Position numbers and translations under genes: made by a program
The notes under the pieces: generated by a model
The model's input: only the letters and a program-made list of their open reading frames with translations
Databases searched by the model: none
Told to the model about the DNA's origin: nothing
Source: Adenophora triphylla var. japonica
Taxonomy: Eukaryota; Streptophyta; Magnoliopsida; Asterales; Campanulaceae
Length of the DNA stretch: 64,000 bases
Direction of reading: 5' to 3'
NCBI GenBank assembly: GCA_022495995.1
Contig: JAFEMH010006983.1
Location: 42,297 to 106,296, forward strand
Part shown: one piece after another, positions 36,778 to 47,804 of the stretch
Layout of the letters: each line of letters starts with the position of its first letter
Position numbering within the stretch: position 1 is the first letter of the stretch

Positions 36778-36936
36778 ATGAGCAGGAGCTTAGGAATTCC
36801 GGTGAAGCTTCTACACGAGGCCGACGGACACATAGTTACGGTGGAGCTGAAGAGCGGTGAGCATTATAGAGGAAGCATGATTGAGTGTGAAGATAACTGG
36901 AACTGTCAACTCGAAAACATCACCTTCACCGCTAAG
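36778..36936 (+). CDS. SMD3: Small nuclear ribonucleoprotein SmD3, first coding exon only
   Basis: ATG at 36778 opens [20 protein letters not shown], followed by [33 protein letters not shown] and a donor (AAG|GTTTGT) after codon 53. This is the conserved N-terminal helix and Sm1 motif of SmD3, a core protein of spliceosomal snRNP rings. The expected next exon (Sm2 motif and Gly/Arg-rich tail) was not found by eye up to the copia element at 40808. Either the intron is very long or, more likely, this is a truncated copy. The exon itself is undamaged. Confidence 0.9.
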
Positions 36937-38566
36937 GTTTGTGCTTTACACAAACCATTTGAATTATTACATTTTTTTTTGTTTCGTTATTGATTTTGTT
37001 AATACTACTTTTGTTAAACCCTCGATTGAGTTAATACCCTGAAAAAAAATTCGTCAATCGTTTGCCCTACCTTTGATGGAAATTGACGTTGGAATTTTGG
37101 GCTGTGTTCAAGGATGGCTCCTTCACTTGATTTTAGGGTTTGCTATAAATGTTAAGAATGTTGCTTTGCCTGTATTTTTTTGAAATTACCTTTAAATTAT
37201 TACATCATCTAGAGATTGGACTTTGGGATTGAATGAAATGGAAAAAAGAGGGAATATTCCTTCGGATGGTGGGAGTAGTTTGTATTCTTCATCTTGAAAT
37301 TGAGCACGTCGCGATGCTACATCAGTTTTCATACATATTTTATTGCCCAATGTACAATTTAACTTTTGTCTGTTTTCAGGATTAAAATCAGTTGATTTTA
37401 GTTTTTGTGTGGTTTCTTGCTGTAAAATGCAAATGAGTAAATCGAATGAATGTTGTAACTGAAAGGTAGGATTGCATAAAATTCCCTTATGTTGTTTTTG
37501 GCCATCTTATGTAGCTCAAACACTCTTCTTTCTTTGGATGTCTCTAGTAGTTTATTTTGTGTTGTCTCGAGTTCTTTTTTCCTGTACTAGTATTTGAGCA
37601 TTTTAGATTACCATACAACTGTGGAAACTACAGAAATGGAAATTTAGACTTCTCTTGAGTTCAACTTTTGTAATTTGAGTGCTCTAGTAAACTCATGAAC
37701 ATCACATTTACTGTTGAGTGCTTGCCCAATTTTTCTGTTCTAAATCCCAGTAGTTTTGTTTCTCAAAATATTGTCATTATACTTTGATTAAGTCATCAAT
37801 TTGTTTGATTCTATCAATAGATCTTGAATAGGCCTTCTGAGTGCTTGCCCAATTTTTCTGGTTTGCCGTCCCTGCTCTATAAATCCTGGAACTTTCCATT
37901 AGATTTGGGGTTTGCTGTGGCTCCTTCATCTGGTGTACGTCATTTGAGTTTCAGAGAACTAAAAGGTCAAGGGAAAATTTCAAAAATTAAACGAATGTTT
38001 TATTTGTGTGATTTAAATTTCATTTGTTGTTATTGACCAATTGATCTGATCAAGATGATGTATATACACTAGTACCGTAGAAAGCCTAAAATGGAGAGGA
38101 TTTTAGTGATGAGATTGCAAAGTTTTTGTTTGTTGGTTCCAATCAGCTGTACAAAGTTCTTATCACCGACTCTGGTTATTGCGAACCACCCCATGCTGCA
38201 ATCTCATTGGCAATTCATAGAGTGAAGTGTCCCCATGGCCTTGGTTTTGTGAATTCAGTTTCCTAGTAAGCATACATAAACTATTTACCTTGCTCATGAA
38301 CTAGGCTGGAGGATGATTAGAGGCGGATATTAAGAGATCAACTAGCACCACACCCACAAGCGTGTCCATAAGCTGTCAATACTAAACTGTCAACATGTTC
38401 TATGTACATTGTTCAACTTGCGGTTAGTCAAGAGAGGAAGGGAGAGATGGTGGAAAGGAGGACAGACTCTCAAGCTGTGTATTAGAAAATGATGTTTTAT
38501 GCTGATGGGCCATCAAGTTCGTACTTATTTAAATGAAAATGCTGTGGCATAGTTGTCTCTACCTAT

Positions 38567-38670
38567 GATGCTCGGACTCGCTGGTTTACCCCGCCGGACA
38601 CTTGTCGATGACACTAAAATCGGAGTGTTCGACACGTGTACAGCGGGGTAAACCAAAGAGTCCGAGCATC
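38567..38670. repeat. 104-bp foldback (inverted repeat)
   Basis: The ends GATGCTCGGACTC and GAGTCCGAGCATC are perfect inverses, followed by GGTTTACCCCGC and its inverse GCGGGGTAAACC. The middle is CGGACACTTGTCG / CGACACGTGTAC. No TSD is obvious. Confidence 0.85.
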
Positions 38671-39124
38671 AGAGGTCTCTACTGTGGTAGATTGAGGCTA
38701 CCTTTTGGAATACTTTTCATGGCATCAATATATGAAACTAGAGGGAAATCTCTAAATACTCAAAAGTGAAAAATGAAAAGGAAGAAAAATACTTAAATAT
38801 CTGACCAGTTAAGTATTACTCTCTGGTCGTCTACACGAGTCCATTTCGAACCAGAGAAAAAAAATCCAACATGACAAAAAAATTCCTGATTGGGTGGTAA
38901 TGCAATAGAAAAATGGTAACACTGTTTGGTTGTGTAGTTCCTTGTGGTGGTGAGATCGACTACCTCAAATAAGACAATAATTGTGACATTGCTGGGTATT
39001 TGCCTAAGCTGTAAGCCTCCCACGTGAGGGTATTCGTTATGGTGATATGGTTCAAGATGGAGTTAAAGCTTAGAGCATTTAAGTTGAGAGAGAGATTACT
39101 TAATCAGGGATGTGGCAATATATA

Positions 39125-39350
39125 CTCCCTCCGTCCCATTTGAAGGTTCACCATTTGAGTTGGGTACAAAAATTAAGAAAAAAGATGATGTGTTGTGAGT
39201 GTAGATAGTTGGGTAGGAGAGAGAAAGTGGAGTAAGTGGATAATTGTCGTGAGTATGATAAGTGAGTCCTATTTCTATGTTAGGAAAGGTGAACCTTTAA
39301 ATGGGACAACCATTTGGGAAATAAGTTAACTTTCAAATGGAAGGAGGGAG
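39125..39350. mobile_element. Stowaway-like (Tc1/mariner) MITE
   Basis: TA-flanked ends CTCCCTCCGTCCCATTTGAA and its inverse near TTTCAAATGGAAGGAGGGAG; 226 bp, AT-rich inside. Confidence 0.85.
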
Positions 39351-40807
39351 TATAGTTCAATAAAGTAAGGTGGCATCACCAAGTTAGTGGGACAAGTGTC
39401 ACCTTTTGGCTGGTCCGCTTTGTTGGTAATTGAGATAGTGGAGAGTGAAAAGAAATGATTTGTCATTTACTACTGTCTGAAGAGAACTCCTTGCTGCAGA
39501 GCAGTTAGCCTCGTCGATATTGTTATAAAATGCAAAGATAAGACGTCTGTCTGTTAAGATGACAACTTGCTAAGATGACAACTTGCGAGGAAGTTTCCAT
39601 TTGGGTGACTTTTATGATGTCGCACGCCAGATAAGTTCATCCTGACCTGTTGGTTCTTAAGGGCGACGTGCTTCTTGTGATTTGAGGGATATTATCACAC
39701 TTATGCGACTTCCTTCAAATTGCTTATTGGTTCAATGTCTTCATTTGGGGCTATCTGGCTAAGGCAATATGGACCTCTTTTTGTGGGCTTTAACCCAACG
39801 AGGTGAACCTCTCCCATGGGCCTTGACCCAACGAGGTATTTAGCCCATAATTATGGATTGGACCCAAGTTTTGGGCTTGGCATATAAGGTGGTTTGTGGT
39901 ATCTAAATTTCATTGAATGTTTATTAGATAAGGTTGAACATCCTTGTTAGTCAGAAGGTTGGATCCTTTTCCGGGACACTTAGGTTGTATAAGTGTAGTA
40001 TTTTCTAAAAAAGGAAAAACCCATACTAATTTTTCATTTTCAAAGGAAGTTCTATATTCGCCATTATGGAGAAATGTCTTTTCATGGTTTGCCCTTGCCA
40101 TACTTGTCGCCGGCCTGTCCTTTTTCGTTGCCTTTGGGGTTTGTCGTCTCTACGCAACAAGGCAGGCGGATGGTAGCTTTTTTAGGGGAGGCGTCGCCTT
40201 TCTCGCCAAAGGCGAGAGGCGTGCAAGGCGTCGCCTTCTGGTAAAGGCGTGAAAGGTGGAAATACTTCTGAACAAATTAGCATTTTAAAGAAACTCACGT
40301 TAAATCCTCAAAGCATTTGAACTGATGGATTATTATAATAAAAATTATATAAGTCGGATTGTAATAGTGGGTCTATCAACATAAACTGATCAAGGTTTCT
40401 TTTAATATGCCATAACTCAAATGTATAAAAGATCACATTCCAGGTGATATGGTCATTCATGAAGTAATATGGAACAGACAAACAATACCCTCCCCTTACG
40501 TACTGGTACGTGCTGGGGGGTCCCACAGATAACTCAACTCAGCATTTGCTCTAACTACTTAGGAGTTCACTCCGAAGATATCTGGATATCCGGAGAAATC
40601 ACGGAACTCTTCTTTTCGCTTTTGATAAAGATTTTAATTTTTCACATGTTACATCTGAAGGGACTTGTCAGCCACAAGTATTATTAATCTCTTATATTGT
40701 CTTTCACTGATGTGGGGCTTTATATGTCTCAACATTTCCGATTCTCTTTCACAATAAAAGTAAAACGGAAACGCGAATAATCTTTTTTGTTGTTTTTATA
40801 AGATTAC

Positions 40808-42424
40808 TGAAAGGCCCTTGCTTGGTATGTAGATGATCAGACAGCTATGGTATTGGCTTAGCTGTCAGATGATAATTTGATTTGTGCAGCAGAATAAAAG
40901 TGATTTGAAATAATGGTAGGACAACAAACACAAAGAGATAATGCAAGTGTGTGAATGTGATTGCAAAAATGTAATAACACAGAGAATTTAAAGTGGTTCA
41001 GAGTTCACTCCTCCTACATCCACCCTCACTGTCAAACTTGACAAGTGAGATCAATTTTATTATAATCTTTAATCAACAAAAATTACAAATGATTGATTTA
41101 GGCAAGTTCCTTGAACTTCCTCTTCCTAATTAGTACAGTCAACTAGGGATACACTTAAAGTACAGTCTTAAGTGCTTTTACAACTTGAAGTACAGTCTCA
41201 AGTTGGTATGTAGATGATCAGACAGCTATGGTATTGGCTTAGCTGTCAGATGATAATTTGATTTGTGCAGCGGAATAAAAGTGATTTGAAATAATGGTAG
41301 GACAACAAACACAAAGAGATAATGCAAGTGTGTGAATGTGATTGCAAAAATGTAATAACACAGAGAATTTAAAGTGGTTCAGAGTTCACTCCTCCTACAT
41401 CCACCCTCACTGTCAAACTTGACAAGTGAGATCAATTTTATTATAATCTTTAATCAACAAAAATTACAAATGATTGATTTAGGCAAGTTCCTTGAACTTC
41501 CTCTTCCTAATTAGTACAGTCAACTAGGGATACACTTAAAGTACAGTCTTAAGTGCTTTTACAACTTGAAGTACAGTCTCAAGATTTTACAAAATAACTA
41601 ATACACTCAAAGTACAGTCTTGAGTGATTACAAACTTATTCTACACCTAAAGTACAGTCTTAGGTGGTTGGGGTTTGTGAATTAACACACTAGGGTTGTT
41701 TTTGTTGGTGAAGAGGTTTAGGGGTGAAGGTTTTGGTTTGGAACGGGGTTTTAAAGGTAAGGATTGGTGTGTGTGTGTGTGGATTACGGGAGGTGTGTGT
41801 GGGTGTTTGGAAAGGGTTTTTATTTGGGAAAATGAGTATTTTTCGGTCGTTTTGTTAGAAGGAAGAGATCCTCTATTTATACCCTTCAATGTAGCCGTTG
41901 GAATATGACTGCATTGCGGCTACATTAATGAGCTTTGGTGGTCTTTGTCCCACTTGTCCACATGCGAGGTCTTCATGAGCTGTCTTGAGCTGTGAGCTTG
42001 AGCTGAGAGCTTCTAGAAGGTCTTGAGTGGTCTTCATTGGTCTTCATTGATGGTCTTGATAGGCTGTGAAGATGCGGGATCTAACTTGGTTGAGTTTGTG
42101 GTAACTGGTGTGAGACAGGAGATGGTGTCGAGGGTGAAGTCATAGCTGTCGAGATCATGGCAATGCTTAGCTATCGAGAGGATCTCTAATAAAGGACTCG
42201 AGATGCACTTGATGATCTTGATGACTTAGAGAGAGACTATGATTCATGTTTTTGATTGATTGTAAACATTGTATAAGAAAGAATCATAGGCTGTCGAGAC
42301 TCATAGCTGTCAAAGTGAAGAATTATGACGAGATAACATCTTTTGATATAAACCACATTTCTATATATATATTCCTTTATCAAAACCAACTAACTAAGAC
42401 ATTGATCAAAGTTAGGTCCTAACA
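40808..42424 (-). repeat. 3' LTR (element orientation), 1,617 bp with internal 381-bp duplication
   Basis: In - orientation it starts TGTTAGGACC next to the polypurine tract. A 381-bp block is tandemly duplicated (40822-41202 and 41203-41583). Without it the length matches the other LTR (1,236 against 1,234 bp). Confidence 0.95.
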
Positions 42425-42438
42425 ATTTCCCCCTTTTT
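42425..42438 (-). promoter_or_regulatory. Polypurine tract of the copia element
   Basis: On - the sequence is AAAAAGGGGGAAAT directly before the 3' LTR start TGTTAGG; it primes plus-strand DNA synthesis. Confidence 0.9.
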
Positions 42439-42779
42439 GGTAAAGGAAGATTTATTTAGAACAAGTTTTCACGATTTGATAAGAGAAATAATAAAAGAAG
42501 TAATCCAAGGAATCATATCGAGGCGAGAGGTAATCAAACCGAGATTGAATACATGGAATTAATCTCGGGATGAGAAGAGTTCACAAAATCTTGTCATACA
42601 AACGAGGCAAACAAAACATATTGTCTTTAACCAAAAAATGTTCCATAACAGATACAATTATTCATCGGCCAATTGATCATAGAATTCATCTCTTTCTTGT
42701 ATGCAGTGATAGAATCGATTTCTTTCATCCTCTAGCTCTCTTCTCATTTCGAGGCTCAACTCCTCTGTAGAAGAACTCA

Positions 42780-45700
42780 TTTGTTCCATTCCCGGGACAT
42801 CCTTTCATCATACTTGAAGAATTTGTCTTCCTTTGACTTCGATTGAGATCTTCTAAGGGGTATTTGATCATTTCGATTCTCATAGTGCCCCACAAATGTT
42901 TCTTCTTGTTCCTGGTCTTCTTGCTCTGCATGGGCACCTTGGATTGATCTGGTTGTGGCGACTTGATACTTGAGCAACGGTGAAGGGTGAGTGAATTCTT
43001 TGAGGAGGATTGGAAAGCGTAGGGGATGGAAATATTGTTGGAGAGTCTTGATCGGGGCTTGAGGGAGCATCATTATCACTATCATTATCATAGGCCGTCG
43101 AGTCGAGGAAAGATCAATAACAGTTCTAGCTCTGCTTTGGTAGACAGCAATGGAAGATCTGAATTCTTTGATCTCGGGAATAGAGACCAAGTTTTTGAAA
43201 TGAGAGTTTTCATTGGGAGAGGTGAAGTTAATAGGATCTACGGTGATGAAGGGTGAGAGGTATGGCTCAATTCCTGGATTAAGAGTTGGGGAAAAGATGT
43301 TGACGGTTTTGCTTAATAAAAGCATAATGGCACACTTTTGTTCAAACATTGAAAGGAAAAGTGTTTTTGCAAGGTCAATGCACGGGGTGAAGACTAAACC
43401 CTTTGGCATATACAAGCAAGAATTGAGTGATGGAGAGATGAGTTGGTGAAAAGAATTTCCCAATCAAGAAGAGTATTGGGAGTGATGAACTTTGGGAAGG
43501 ATGGGATTTGATGAACAAAGTTGGAGGTGGATGAGGTTCTTGGCCGGTTGCCATTTTTCATAGGCAAAGAACACTAACCTGCCGGGTTTCTTGCTACAAC
43601 AATCAAACCATTCCTTGACGGTTCCCGCAATTTTGGATAGGTGAAGGGATTTGCAATTTACGGGATGTGAGTTACATGGGGTAACCTTGTCCTTCTTTGC
43701 TTTGATGGAAGACATAAAGAAATCAATTCCACGGCTAAGCATCCAAGGTTCCCTTTTGGGAAGGAAGGATTGATTTGGATTTGGAGGAATAGAATGACTT
43801 GGGAAGCTGTGAGGACTGTTAGGAATGGGATCAGCATCGGATATGTCTTGACCTTGTCCGGCCGGTATTGGACTTTGTGGAGAGGCTTCAAAAGGTTCAT
43901 TTTCGGGAATTGGAGAAGGTGGCTTGGAAGGTGCGGGGATTGGGTTGAAATAGTTGGGATTGGCTCGGAGGTTTTGCCAAGACTTTGATTTAGAGACACG
44001 GAAGTGAATTGAGATTTAAGGAGATTCAAGGCTGCCCTTACTTCACTTTTTGCCAACCTTTTCTCAAGGATAGCTATCATAGCTTCCTCATTTTCCTGAG
44101 TTCCATCAAGCTCAAGACCTTTGCAAGCATTCACAATTGAGTCTCCTTTTGAGACCGAGAATGGGATTAATCTCAACTCCAACCTTCTTGAGATTTTGAA
44201 TGACCTTAGAAGTATCATCAAGATTCCCCTTTCGGTTTCAACGGTTGGGGCGGGGATCATTCACGGGTTCGAGTCTCGGGAATGGAAGGGAAGGGATGGC
44301 TATCTACATTCATAGCTGTCACCTTGGGGTTTCTAGATGACTCACCTGGTCCACTTCTTTTACGCATTAACCTAAGTACGAGTTCATCTAGGGCCACTAC
44401 TGATTCTTCCTCACTTAGAAAGTCCTTAAGATACAAAAGAACGGCCTTTTCGGTGTCGGGGTTCCCATCCAACTCAATAGCCTCAATTGCTCTCGGGATT
44501 TTAGCTAGCTTGTTGAGTTTGGGTAGAGGGGATATTCTCATCAATGTTCCCCCTTAAAGGTTTCTTATCTAAGGGTTCTTTGAGATTGAGGATAGCTTGA
44601 TAGGCGATTGATGACTGGCTGGGTGTGGATTTTGGAGAAATGGAAGGGGTAGATATTTTGGTTTTCTTTGATTTGGGGGCTTTCTTTTCAAGTTTTCTTT
44701 TCTTTGGTAATGATTTAGAAGGAATGGTTAAGGAAGATTGTACCTTTGATACGGTAGTTTGTCATTTGGAGGGGATAGGCTGTACGAGATTGCTTTCCTT
44801 TGTGAAGGGTTTTGGATAGGGCAAGAGCTGCTGAAGCTCTTGAGGATCTATGTTAGCATCACCGGCATCATCTTGATCCATAGTGTCAACCTCATGGCTA
44901 TCAACATCTCCTCTTTCTTCAACATTCATAGCATGGTGTCGAGAGATGGTTCCTTGGCTGTCGGCTATCATATCATCCTTGCTTTTGCTCTTTTTGCTAG
45001 GAGATACCACGGTTCTCTTGAGCACTCCGAGTTTTCTTGACATTGGTTTTTACTCCTCTTTTCATTCTCCTACTAGTAGCCAAAGCTATCAAATCTTTCC
45101 AATGATTAAGCTTTATTCTTGTTTCTTCAAGCATTTTCTCTTGGGCTTCTTTGAAACTTTCAAGGCTCATATCCCCGGCCTTCATAACAATTCCCTTCTT
45201 TTGTTTCAATGAAAAGGTTCTTTCATTGAAACATCTTGTTTCAGCGGCTTTCTTGTCTTGACCATTTCTTGGATAGAAGCGAGGTTTGAGCTTTGGAATT
45301 AGAACTTCAAGGATTCCACTCATGAATGCGAAGTTGTTCATCCTTCCACCTTGCTTCTTGAATTTGAGAGTAGAGGATGAGACGGCAAGTTGGAAATTAT
45401 GGAGAAGGACAATGCACCAATTTGTATCCTTGGTCATCGAGTGAGCATCTGCTTCCACTCATTTGATCCCATTTGGTCAAATGAGGATTGTTTGCCATCA
45501 ATGGCTTTGTTGACCACATCCATCAATGTTGACTTGAAAGATATCATCTTTGTTCTTCACCATAGCTTTGTCTTGAACGGCTTTGAAGTCGGTTACTTTA
45601 AGACCAAGAAATTTTTCATATACGGATCTTTAATCTTTACGATCCTCTATCCCATATATTTTTCACGGCATCTTCTTTATTTGGGATTCCATAGACATCA

Positions 45701-45920
45701 CTAACCATATCTTGAGTGATAGTTATCTCTACATTTTCTATGGTGGCGGTTATTGAATTATCTTCATTGTTTCTTCTTCCTACCAAATAAATTTCTCTGC
45801 GAGTTCTTCATAAATTGGGGGTTTAGCTCCCATAAAATCAAGTAATTCATTTACCTCAAGCGGTTCTTTGATGAGGATTCCAACTTGAGTCATAGAAGTT
45901 GGGTTTGATGAAGTAGCCAT
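42780..45920 (-). pseudogene. Copia accessory ORF region on the sense strand (unknown protein)
   Basis: The first ATG is 45920 (MATSSNPTSMTQVGILIKEP), followed across frame changes by ITITQDMVSDVYGIPNKEDA, DKAMVKNKDD and VVNKAIDGKQSSFDQMGSNE. Longer open pieces follow at 45458-44997, 45043-44762, 44544-44257, 44260-43658, 43742-43464 and 43463-42777. Two pieces share a repeat-like pattern: ELDGTQENEEAMIAILEKRL and ELDGNPDTEKAVLLYLKDFL. The middle is acidic/polar. I recognise no named domain. Plant copia elements with an extra (sometimes called envelope-like) ORF after pol are known; whether this belongs there is not established. Many frame breaks. Confidence 0.6.
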
Positions 45921-46397
45921 GAGCATGCAGGTACATTGCTTTTAGATTACGACATTGATGCTTTGAAAAAGAATTAGGGTTGGAGAAATACGATGGTAGA
46001 TTGGAGAGGGAAAGAGAAGAAATTTAAGCGAGGGTTAAGGAAAAAGGAATTTTGGTGATTGCGAAAGAGAGAGAGATAAATGATGAGTGGTACGTGGGTT
46101 TTAATGAGCATTGGGGGTTACAAAGTTAAGTAGCTTGTTCATATGAGCAGTGGTTTTTACCCTTCCCCATGTTGAGACATTTATTCCCACAAAACACAAG
46201 AAGAACATTCTCCTTTTCAAGGAGATTTGCGGTGGAAGAGGCGGCGAAGGAAGTGACAATTGTGAGCAATTAACTCGATCAAATCACTTAAAGTATGCTT
46301 TAACCTAGGCTGTTGAAAGAAATCTCGACGAGTTAAGCTAGTTTGAATGATGATTCTTTATGCAGAGATAGCTAGGTGAAAATTTGCCTATAAAACA

Positions 46398-47340
46398 ATG
46401 AAAACTTCGAGAGGAAAATTATTCGAGATTGATTTACAAACAAAAATGGGAAGATTTTCTTCAAAGTTTAATCCAAAGGTTATGGCTCAAACGGCTAAAC
46501 AATTGGTCTTTGGGAAAAATGGTGAGGATGATTTGATGAGTGATGAGATGGAGATAGATAGAGAGGCTTTCAACATTGTTGAAAGTTCGAGAAAGTGAAT
46601 GATAAGGGAAAGAAAAAGAGAGTGAGAGTTGATGAAGATATAGAAATGAAGGAGGTAGGCTGTCGGGGAAAAGATTGACGGCAAGGAGGGAGAAGGAATA
46701 AGACTGTTTGGGAAGACAATCAAAGTTGATCAAGGAGAGTCAAGTAAGGGAAGGAGTAAGGTAGAAAGGGTATACACCTTTGGGGGAGTTGGTAAAGCGG
46801 GACGAGCTCGGACGGCTAAGGAGAGAAGCTTAGGCTGTCGGAAAGAAGGATTGAGCAAGATAAGCTTTATACACTGTGAGCGAGGATTCTCTTTCTCCGG
46901 GAGTTGGTTTGTTGGAAGGTAGAGGAGATAACTTTGCGGGAGTGCATATATCTCCTTCTTCAACCATCTCATACTGTTCAACCGGGTTGTAGGTTGCTTC
47001 GATCCTGCAAGAGCACCTCTTGTGGAGAGGGTGGAGTCAAATGTTGGTCAACCATTTTGCAATCACGGGGAATGGTTCTTTTCGGGAGAATTTAGCTTTG
47101 TTACTCCAATGGAGGGATTGCTTGACCATATGATCAGTTGAAGAGTGGTGGCCTAGAAGAGCAAGTCCTTCTCTCCAATATTCGATCACTTCCATTGATC
47201 CTTTCTTGGAGAGGCATCCGGTGTGGTTGCGGAGGTACCAACAAACCTTGCAATCAACTCGGGAGGCTAGAAATGAAGGAATGAGTCTTTGGTGGAGAGT
47301 GCAGGGAGGCTGCTGACATTTCCAAAGAATGTCGACGGCG
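46398..47340 (+). pseudogene. Possible antisense accessory ORF in the copia element
   Basis: ATG at 46398 opens MKTSRGKLFEIDLQTKMGRF (66 codons). By frame change it continues KFEKVNDKGKKKRVRVDEDI, EKIDGKEGEGIRLFGKTIKV, SKVERVYTFGGVGKAGRART, then NHFAITGNGSFRENLALLLQ and WRDCLTI near 47042-47130. The charged, motif-like text on + contrasts with low-complexity readings on much of the opposite strand, although 47486-47037 (-) is also open. No family is recognised. It points away from the - accessory ORF, with about 480 bp between the two starts. Antisense ORFs are known in some plant LTR elements; here it is inference. Confidence 0.4.
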
Positions 47341-47804
47341 AGAGGAGAAGGCTTGAAGAGAAAGAGTGGATACGAGATTTGTTTGGTTTGGAAGAAGTTT
47401 TTGTTGGGTAAGTTGAGATGAGAGAGAAGAATTTGATGGGTTGTTTGTATGTTTTGTTGTAAGTTTTTGTTGTTTTTGGTTTTCAAGGCTTTTGGAATGA
47501 TAGGCTGTCGGTGGATGGCTTGTTAGGAATGTGTATGATGTAATAGCTATCGAGCGACATTGTGATAGCATTACTCTGTTTGTAATCCTCTTTTATTTGA
47601 AGAACACCCCTTTTATTTTGGCATATTAATCATCCCAAGCATGGCTCTTAATAGTTCAAATCTTTTTCATCCATGGCTTTTGTGAGAATATCGAGACATT
47701 GTTCTCGGTGCAAACTTTTGCAAGGTTGATATTCCCTTTTTCAACATGATCTACGATGAAATGATGCACGACTTCAATGTGCTTGGTTTTTGAATGTTGG
47801 ACGG

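Larger units (their letters stand above)
36937..40807. other. SmD3 downstream region, no further exon recognised
   Basis: AT-rich, intron-like sequence without a supported coding segment. It contains a foldback at 38567-38670 and a Stowaway-like element at 39125-39350. Confidence 0.5.

Noticed and set aside
40100..40252. Possible continuation of the branching-enzyme or another protein near 39944-40252
   Set aside because: The open frame shows no branching-enzyme motifs on either strand and is rich in a short AAGGCG repeat.
41647..41908. Small open frames in the copia LTR (also 53879-54082)
   Set aside because: They lie wholly inside the LTR, overlap on both strands, and show no domain.
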